64,000 bases of DNA, taken from Heterobasidion occidentale (lineage: Eukaryota; Basidiomycota; Agaricomycetes; Russulales; Bondarzewiaceae). Both the position numbers and the translations under genes were made by a program. Of the stretch, positions 56,050 through 64,000 are shown one piece after another; position 1 is the stretch's first letter, and every line of letters starts with the position of its first letter. The stretch covers positions 372,001 to 436,000 of the forward strand of contig JBCAQO010000006.1 of assembly GCA_039111635.1 (NCBI GenBank). The letters are read 5' to 3'. The notes under the pieces were generated by a model. That model did no database searches. It was given only the letters and a program-made list of their open reading frames with translations, and was not told where the DNA came from.

Positions 56050-59000
56050 ATGGACTACCTTCGTACTCTTGGATCTGCGGCTGTCTCATCTCTGGTGCAG
56101 AAATCAGGCTTGAACCTCCCGTTTTCACTTGGCCAGAGAGTTTCGAACGACGGTATCTGGGCACTTTACGACGCTACAAGAAGGGTTCGATCATAACTTG
56201 TGACGTTAGGCGGTAGAGGCTGATATGGGTTTCTCTGAATAGGATGACAGCGCGCCTGTATCAGTCTTCGAGTTTGATTCGACTCTGAAGGGTCTACTTC
56301 CTTTGGCGAAAAATGCGCTGAGGAAGTTACGTGTCACCCGCCATCCCGACGTCCTCAAATTCATGGATGCAGTAGAGACCGACACCACAGTATATATCAT
56401 GACCGAACGCGTTCGACCCCTGCAGTCTGAATTGCAGAATCTATCTACGAAGAACGTCCAAGACAAGCAAGATTGGCTATTGTGGGGTCTCCATAGGATC
56501 ACGGTCTGTCTCAACCAATATGTCTGGTAGGTTCCTATTTTTATCGCCTGCTCTTGCAGACGGCTTTGGCGTTTGTCAACGAATCTTGTAATTCAACGCA
56601 TGGGAACTTGCGTGTCAATTCCATATTTTTGACTTCGACTGGCGAGTGGAAACTCGGAGGGTTCGAGGTACTGAGCAGCCCAAACGACGAGGCTGCAGTA
56701 CTCTATGTACGTAGTTGTTGTTCTCGAAATGTATCGCGTCCTTATCAGATGCTAGACTTTCGGCAGCTTGCGCCCCTACGCTGACTCGATAGCGTCTCCA
56801 GAAGTGCAGAAAAGCGGATGGTCTGCTCTCAAACAGTAAATTCCACAATAACAATAACAACGTTTCATTTACCTCTCAATCGTCTTTTCCAGGCATCCAA
56901 CCGCTGCTGCAGACTCGTATGCACTTGCCCTCCTGATCCACTCCCTTTTCAACCCCACTGCTCTTCCACCGCCAACAATGGAACCCCCACATCCACCTCC
57001 CCAACCCTCTTCTCGTGGAGCCATCCCGCCTGCCGTGTTCCCATCTTTCAAGAAGCTCCTTAACCCGAATCCCAAATCCCGAATGACTGCAAAGCTGTTC
57101 CTAGATGTGGGGATGGCAGAGAGCCTCGGCGAAGGCGGCGGATTCTTCAAAGACAACCGGCTGCTCAAGATCTGCCAAGGGTTCGAGAGCTTTGGTCTTA
57201 TGTCCGAGGGCGAGCGGGTCATCCTCCTCCGGTACGGCTTTTTGCTACAGACTGATTTTCCGAGTGAATATCCATGTTTGTAGCGACGCAGGACAATCAA
57301 GGAGGTCGCACCGACACTCCCTGTGACATTTGCCACAAACCTCGTCCTTCCGTTCCTCCTCGAAACGGTCTCAAACTCCGCGATGGCCTCCTCGGGCTCC
57401 ACGATCCTCCCGCTCGCCGTCCAGCTCGGCAAAAACGTCTCACCCGAGGAATACACGAAGACCGTGATAGAACCCGTCATAAAGCTTTTCGCGAGCCCCG
57501 ACCGCGGCACACGCATGGCGCTGCTCGACATCTTGCCCGAGTTTGCGGACAAGCTCGACAAACAAACTGTCTCGAACAAAGTGTGGCCACATCTAGTGAG
57601 TGAATTTAAGTCGTGTCTGTGGAGGTACTCTTTGTTTTGAGACGATTACCGCTTTTTGCATAGCAAACGGGATTCACGGATACCATCCCCGTCATCCGTG
57701 AGGCCACCGTCAAGTCCATAGGTCTCCTTTCTGGAAAGGTATGTGCATATACAAGACGCTGCTGATCCTCTTATTCACCGGCCGCTCACCTTCGTCGCAC
57801 ATCAGTTCAACGACCGAATCTTGAATAATGACCTCTTACGGCAGCTCGCGCGCCTGCAGTCCGACCCAGAAGCCTCTATCCGCACGAACACATGCATCCT
57901 CATCGGGCGGCTGGGCCCGACGCTAGGATACCACACGAAGCGCAAGGTGCTCGTCATGGCGTTCGCGAAGGCGCTGAAGGACGACTTCGTCCACGCGCGC
58001 GTGGCGGGGGTCATGGGCTTCATGGCGTGTGTGGATTGCTTCGATATCGAAGAGCTCGCAAGTCGGGTCGTGGGCACGGTGGCGGCGGCCGTGGTCGATA
58101 AGGAGAAGTGAGCCTTTTGGTTATCGTTTTACGAATGGGAGCGCTAATACGGCGGACATAGGCTCGTACGCGACCAGGCGTTGAAAGCGGTCGAGATGTT
58201 CATGAAGAGGCTGGAAGTGCACGCTGCGACCATGGTTCGTGTTGCCTCGCGTCTTGATATGAACTGTACTGACCATGGACGTATCATGATACAGCCCGAA
58301 ACGGCGCTTACAGGAGACGATACGCCCAATCCCCTGGGTGCCTTCACTGCTGCCACAAACGGCCAGACGACGCTCGCCAGTTCTGCTGCCGGTGCAGCCG
58401 GCGCGCTGGCGGGCTGGGCGATCTCCTCCATCGGGAAGAAGGTCTAAGACCATTCAGTTTTCTACTTTCGTCCGCTTGTTGATCGATCACCGAATGTCAG
58501 ATTGCGCCAGGGGATATGCATAGCGCTATCACTCCCGCGTCCTCGATGCCCCCTCCACGATTGCCGTTGTCTAGCCGCCCTATCGCTGTCGTCTCAGCGC
58601 CCGCAACGCCGTCCGCGTCATCGGCGCCGTTGAAGGCGAAGGGCATGCGCCTGACTAGTCACAAGAGTACGCTGGGTGACCTTCCAGCTGAGCTCTTAGA
58701 GGAGACTAGCGGCTCTTGGGCTGATGGCGATCTTATGGATGTCAATGCGGATGAGGATGACTGGAGTAAGTGTACAAAAGTCGACAGGTTCTGTGATCTC
58801 ATGCCCATTTTCAGGTGCCTTCGCAAGCGCACCGAACGGGAAAGAGGTCAACGCTATAGGGCTTGGGTTCGAGGACGTGTCGAACAGGCACAGGGTAGAT
58901 TCCGCACACCGACTTTCTGCGCATACGTGATTAACACTTGGATACATTAGACGATGATGACCCCTGGGGATCGATGGACGGCTCAGAAAGCCTGGTGACA

Positions 59001-59494
59001 AGAAGCGCGGAACTGCCATCCAATCCGAAACTGTCCACCCAACCAGCGCGAAAACCGAGCGCACCAGCATCTTCGCGGACGACGACCCTCTCCCCACCGC
59101 ACTCCCTCTCCTCCGATCATCACTCTACGCTGACCTCGTCTCCAAAGCCGCCAGACCAGGATAAACGCACGCCGTCGCCAGTCCCACCGATAGCCGTGAG
59201 CACCGCGAGCATGACGAAGGAGGAGAAGGCTGCTGAGATGGCGAGGAGGAAGGAAGAGAGGAAACAGGTTCGCCTGTCCGTTGTATCTGACCTGGAGGTG
59301 AAAGTGCTGATGTCCGTGCCACTGGCGCCTTGCAGCGCATAGCGCAGTTGAAGGAACAGAAGAAAAATGTGGGAGTACCAAGTCGTAGCCCTACATACCC
59401 CTCCTACACAACATGCTATTCTTCTCTTTCTCCTTCCGGTAATATCGTGGCGTGTTCGAGGATACACGAAGAGGGACGTGAATGGAAACTATGA
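56050..59494 (+). CDS. SCYL1/Cex1-like pseudokinase with HEAT repeats
   Basis: The gene starts MDYLRTLGSAAVSSLVQKSG. The N-terminal kinase-like domain is degenerate: HGNLRVNSIF replaces the HRD loop and LGGFEV replaces DFG. It is followed by SLRPYADSIASPEV and ALALLIHSLFNP. Then come HEAT repeats (EYTKTVIEPVIKLFASPDRGTRMALLDI, then IREATVKSIGLL, then DPEASIRTNTCILIGRLG, then VHARVAGVMGFMACVDCFD), a Ser/Pro-rich tail, and a basic coiled coil (KEEKAAEMARRKEERKQ..LKEQKKN). Introns are short; one exon joins as VLY-TFGSL using acceptor GCTAG. Relatives act in tRNA nuclear export and COPI traffic. The stop at 59492-59494 abuts the Dad2 stop on the other strand. Confidence 0.85.
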
Positions 59495-60005
59495 ATGTCG
59501 CGGTTCTGCGGGCTGGAGCTCCTCGATGGGCACACGAACGAGGCGTTCGCCGATCGGCTGCGGAACAGGCTCTGCTTCGCCGTCTCCTGTCGGCTGCTCT
59601 CGAGAAGCAACTGAAAAGCACATTGCGCGTACACGTCAGACCCGAACGCAGACGGCAATGGTGGTGATACGGGTGACATACGATAAGTGTTGAGAATGCG
59701 AAACATCTGTGGCCACTGTGCCAGAACCTGCCCATGCACTGCAACGCGCCACGTACCGGCGATCTTAACAAGAGGAGCGCTGAAAGATCCTGGACAGAGC
59801 AGAACGTACCCATGCCAGCATCCGCCATGATATCGCAGTCGTCCGCTAGGCCCTCGATGCGCTTGAGGAACATCGCGCTCGCGCGGTCGAACGCGGAGAC
59901 GGCCTCGAATTCTTTCTTCTTCTCTGTGAGGCGGGCGGTCGCCGCTGCATTTGGTGCTTGGCCGGGGATGTGCGACGAACGCGACGAGGCGACAGACTGG
60001 CGCAT
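59489..60005 (-). CDS. DAD2: DASH complex subunit Dad2
   Basis: Three exons: 60005-59810, 59738-59682, 59610-59489, giving 124 residues. The core is a helical Dad2 signature: ARLTEKKKEFEAVSAFDRAS, FLKRIEGLADDCDIMADAGM, joined to VHGQVLAQWPQMFRILNT. The end is IGERLVRVPIEELQPAE. Length and pattern fit Dad2, a small subunit of the ring-forming DASH/Dam1 complex that couples kinetochores to microtubules. The start chosen is MRQSVASSRSS; longer in-frame sequence exists upstream but is not family-like. Donor and acceptor sites are canonical. The gene lies tail-to-tail with SCYL1, sharing the CTATGA overlap, and head-to-head with Med12. Confidence 0.85.
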
Positions 60006-60224
60006 CGTTTTCGCGGAAAGGGAAGCGTGAAGAGGCACGGCGGGCGATGGACCGAGCAGGAGACCGTCGCGTCGTCCCATTACATAACAGGACCGGGGAA
60101 GTCCTCCGGGCCCTGTAATTCGAGCGGCGAGAGTCGAAGGCGTCGAGGTCGTCGTCCGCATTACCCACCCTTCCTTCTCACTCCATCTTGATACCCGTAG
60201 ATCTGTTCTCATGGTGGCAATACT
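60006..60224. promoter_or_regulatory. shared divergent promoter, Dad2 and Med12
   Basis: Only about 219 bases lie between the predicted start codons, so control elements must be shared. No TATA box is evident. Confidence 0.6.
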
Positions 60225-63200
60225 ATGCGCGACTCCAAAAATGAAAAGCAATCGCCTTTGAAGATATCAGAGTCGCGCCCTCCGACATGGCTGCCAGAGG
60301 CACACTCCACGGCCGACCTAGGTGCGTCTGCGTCTCGGAAATCTCGTCGCGGTCGCACAGAGTACTGACCTCTCACATGTGCACGGACATCAGGATACAC
60401 CGGATACTTTCCCCCTCGCCCTGGGCAGGAAGTCGATATCTTGACGGAAGCAAATGTGAAGAATGGATTAATTCTCCCTGCTACAGTCTCCGTACGTCTA
60501 TACCTCTCGATATATGCGCATAAACTTACTGTCAAGCAGGCGGAGACGTTCACCGCGCAGGAAGTTGTCACAAAGAGACTCCACGAAGATGCCATGTTGG
60601 GTCTTGAGGACCTGATGAACCAAATCTTCGCCCGGCGCGCCGAGGCAGTCCCGGTCATCCCGTCTGTATCTACACGCACGACTACCTTTGTGCATGTCTT
60701 TAATTTTGATGACCTCGTCAGGCCGTCGTCGTTTCGCATGCCCCCACGGGTCACCTTGAACGACGCCAAACGTCAAGCATGGTTCGCCGATCTCGCGAAC
60801 CCAGACGTGCCGCTCAGTAAATTGGGAAAGAGCGTTCCGCACGGCGCCAAAGGTCAAGATCTGCTCGATCTCTTACATGTCAACAATGTCGCTATTCCTC
60901 GCGCAATATGGTTTCTACGAGTGTTCGGCGCAAACGAGACGGTCAGTACTCTTGTGATCGTACAGCTACTCTAGAACCTAATATTTTTTTGAAAACGCGC
61001 CTATCTTTGATGAACGATGTCATTCATTTCTGTCGAAATGTAGGCAGGCCTTCGAAATAAGCCAACGTACGACCCTACGCAGTATAGCGTCGATTGGGCA
61101 AACGTCGTCACGGGCTATATGAAGAAGCAGCTTGGAGAAATCCTCCTCCCTAGCGCCCCTCGTCCTGGCCTCAACATCAAGTCCACTTTCAAAGGTGTCC
61201 TCTCCGACTCTGAGACACGCGATCGCTGGATCTCGCGATTCACGTATTGGTGACATTGTCTTCATATGTGGGGTTTCAATAACATTGCTTATTTGTCTTG
61301 TATGTACTTTTAGCTTGAATCTGCTGCGCAGCTTCTACTCGGAGGGACTTGTCGATAACCGCACGTTCTTGTCATGGTTGGTGCTGCAGATGAATACATG
61401 TAACTTGGCTCAGGCGAGTTTCGTCGCACGGTTGGTCGACGAGTATATGGAAGGCCTTGTGTCCTGCAGGGCTCTAGTGCGCCCTTTAATCGACGCCTGT
61501 CTCGGTAAGATTACAGAGGTGAGCTGCTCAACCTATATACCATTCAGATGGTCTGACAGTGGAACAAGATCATGTCGACATCCGCAAAGCTGCATCTATC
61601 AAATTTGAGCCAGATCCTAATGATGTTCATCGCAGTATGTATCTCGTCCAATTATTCGAAGAGACACATAAATTAACAGTGCTATCTCGACAGAGATGTT
61701 GCTTCAACATGCCGAACGGATTCGTCAGCCCCCGTATGTGGATCGCGCACTCGTCTCTGCTGAGCAGTATTCTAGCGGGCGATGCGTTCGAAATGCCAGA
61801 CGCGCTTTTTGAGCACACGGAGATTTTCCTTCGCCGCCTGCTCGCCGAAAATCATGCAGATATCAAGAAGCGCAACGAGGCGATGCTTTTTCGGAACCTG
61901 CCCCCACGCGTGCTTGCGCGGCTTTCGGAGGCCGTCACGGACGTCATGGTAGCTTTCACCCACCATTTTCACTGTTCCGTCGATCGCTAAACCTAAACGG
62001 CGCTTTGGACAGCATCTCAACTCCATTTCAGTGAACACCGATCTCGACACGTTCCCTTTTTTCGACCCTCCGACTACGGATGTCCAGTTTGCCCTCAAGG
62101 TCGATAGGCTCCTGACGTGGAGCGTGACGCCCTTGCAATATGGAGACCATCGTCCTTATGCTGCGGTGACCCTCCTGCGGCGCTGGTGCGACCGCGCAGG
62201 TGATCGTGCGACGCGACGGGATTATAACTGCCCCGACGACCTGCTGCAGGACTTGCTGTTTGACTGGCTCGACTCCTCGACCGTGGCTGGCGCGCCGGAG
62301 AATCTGCAGGCGGTCGCGTTGCTGTTCGGGGAACTCGTGAAGCGAGAGCTATTTTCCTACGCGAAATATATTCAGAGGCTCATCGCGCGCTGCGAGCCTG
62401 GGTTATTGCATTCTGCAGTACGTTTGCTTTTCACGTTGTGATGATGATCGATCGTCTTTCTTTTGAGACTGGCTAACTGGTGCTGTGGATAGGAGGATGG
62501 TTCGCGGCATCGAGAATTCTTGAGGTGGATTCCCTTGCAGAAGTCGACATCCTCGATCGTCAATCAGCGCAAGGTGACGCTGCATGGCGTCCGAGCCCGA
62601 GAGACGCCCGAGGAGCTCAACGAGCGCGAGATTCGGCGCGAGATTCGGCTCCTGATTCCGGATATCTTTTCTGGTGGGTACTTCCCACCATTACTACTGT
62701 CTTGTGTTGACGAAGACGGGAATTCTTCTTCCTTCCCCTTGTATCGAGTCAGTGGAGCCGCAGCCTATGTTGCATCCGATGGGCCCAGCGCATTCCGATC
62801 TTACAACGTTCTTATCATCACCTCGTTATGAGCAAGTCAGGACGGTCCGACAGTGGTTGCTCCCTCTTCTCCTGAAGGTTCTCCCGGCGTGAGTAGCAAC
62901 TTGTCTTTGAAATGTTTGTTTTTATTGATCCTGGTGACGATGTTAGGCGCACGCGTGATCCTCTTCAATACCAAATTCCCGGATCTACTCCTCTTCAAAG
63001 TCAAGTCGTGCGCTCGTTTTGCATGGCAGTCGAACTCATGGCCCAGGTGAAGTGCTACGGATCTATCTTGGATGTAAGCGCAGATCAGACTTGCAGCTCG
63101 TACTATGCATAATGAGATCGTTTTTGTAGCTTAGCCTTGCCATGCTGGACTTGGCACCGTTCAACGTTGACCTTCTCGGCGTGCTGATAGAGACCATCCG

Positions 63201-64000
63201 AAGGTACCTTTCGATATGGGCGAGCATGAACGTCATGAAGACAATAGCCAGCGCATTGTATGCTGCTAATAGTGCCTGCAAGGCTAGGGGCATGCACTCC
63301 CGCGTGCTTCTGACCTTGCTGCTGGAAATCGACAACGGCCGGAACTTGGATCCCAATTCGCGCAAGGTTATCGAGTCGGAGATGATGAGTTACGCTCAGG
63401 TATGCACTTCGTGTGTTCTTTCATCGGAGCACTGACAAGACCGTACGCACAGGCTCTCCGCGCCGCAGACGGCAATCCAGAAACAGTCCCCACGCACCTT
63501 CAAGAGATACTCTTGTTGCCCAATGACCCAAGGCCCGGGGCAGCCCAGTTACTTGCCAACAACTTGTGGTACCGGTATCGTACCGCGCCCGATTGGGCAT
63601 GGCGAGTCTGGGATAATACGTTCGCAAGTCTGCGCATCAAGCCCCAGTTGCCGCAGGATGCTGCAGGGGCCAGAGCGCGCGCATTGCTCTATGCTGAGTT
63701 CTTGCTTCACATCGACGAGCATCTGCCGAATGGTTTAGACGAGCATGTTTCGAATTGGTTCAGCGGACCTGGGGTTGCAGAGCTCATCGCGATTGATGCC
63801 GATGCTTGGGATTGCGTCATGGTGGCGTTGCTCTACCTTACTGTGCAGGGTGCTCTGTCGACGACGACGATTCTCCAGGGTTTGGTGTACCCGATGTGGC
63901 AGCGGGCGCTCAATCCTCCTCCCCCCGGTGGCACCCAGGCAATCTCTCAACCGCCCGAAGTTTACCTTCGTGCGGCCCATGAGATTTTTGCTCGACTGAT
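60225..64000 (+). CDS. MED12: Mediator complex subunit 12 (Srb8-like), 3' partial
   Basis: The ATG at 60225 gives MRDSKNEKQSPLKISESRPP. Exons then read GYTGYFPPRPGQEVDILTE, the Med12 start motif. The next are RVTLNDAKRQAWFADLANPDVPL and AIPRAIWFLRVFGANE, which joins to GLRNKPTYDPTQYSVDWANV. After that come GYMKKQLGEILLPSAPRPGL, then LLRSFYSEGLVDNRTFLSWL, MNTCNLAQASFVARLVDEYM, DRLLTWSVTPLQYGDHRPYAAVTLLRRWCDR and SLAMLDLAPFNVDLLGVLIETIRR. This is the fungal Med12/Srb8 N-terminal half. Together with Med13, CDK8 and cyclin C, Med12 forms the kinase module that reversibly represses Mediator. Introns of about 50-80 bases interrupt it throughout. The gene continues past 64000. Confidence 0.88.

Noticed and set aside
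59416..60168. 250-codon minus-strand frame opposite SCYL1 3' end
   Set aside because: It overlaps Dad2 exons out of frame; the spliced Dad2 model has family motifs and correct phases.
1..64000. CRISPR arrays, bacterial operons, rRNA genes
   Set aside because: No spaced direct-repeat array, no ribosomal RNA signature, and introns throughout; the DNA is eukaryotic.

Overview
The window is nuclear DNA of a filamentous basidiomycete, most likely an Agaricomycete and possibly a polypore-like mushroom. The evidence is short GT-AG introns of about 50-130 bases, class I hydrophobins, fungal BTB and F-box families, a DASH-complex gene, and Ty3/gypsy chromoviruses. I infer the group from gene families and architecture; no database search was made.

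Positions 1-24,400 form a transposon graveyard with legible nesting. A split solo LTR (family X, 562-1111 plus 20042-20128) was hit by a Ty3/gypsy element on the minus strand (TE2, 1112-20041). TE2 was later hit by a solo LTR of another family (LTR-C, 15222-16031, duplication CTGTT) and by a complete plus-strand gypsy element (TE1, 2768-13153, duplication GTGGG). Both elements are chromodomain-bearing and appear self-primed: 10 bases just inside the 5' LTR are complementary to the predicted 5' end of the transcript. Both also carry a third, non-envelope-like ORF after pol. In TE1 it ends in a CCHC zinc knuckle; in TE2 it is acidic and overlaps the end of pol. More LTR fragments, a TIR element with a tRNA-like stretch, and a short tandem repeat follow.

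Positions 24,600-43,000 hold ordinary but fast-evolving fungal genes: two F-box/LRR-like genes (damaged), an NTF2/SnoaL-like gene (minus), an ATRIP/Rad26-like checkpoint gene (plus), three tandem BTB/POZ genes (minus), a seven-transmembrane protein with a Ste2-like layout (plus), and an RBR-type E3 ubiquitin ligase (plus).

Positions 43,400-47,300 carry two close hydrophobin paralogues pointing away from each other, around a mitochondrial-type coiled-coil membrane protein. Then comes a terminal-inverted-repeat element (47638-49692) filled with an inverted pair of X LTRs and a relic of a TE1-like LTR.

Positions 50,800-64,000 are a dense housekeeping block: Mediator subunit 14 (minus), an SCYL1/Cex1 pseudokinase (plus), DASH subunit Dad2 (minus) and Mediator subunit 12 (plus, running off the end). 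Med14/SCYL1 and Dad2/Med12 are divergent pairs sharing short promoters. SCYL1 and Dad2 converge with overlapping stop regions.

At least nine apparent frame breaks fall in or beside short homopolymer runs, one of them near the N-terminus of the presumably essential Med14. Some of the pseudogenes may therefore be consensus-sequence artefacts.
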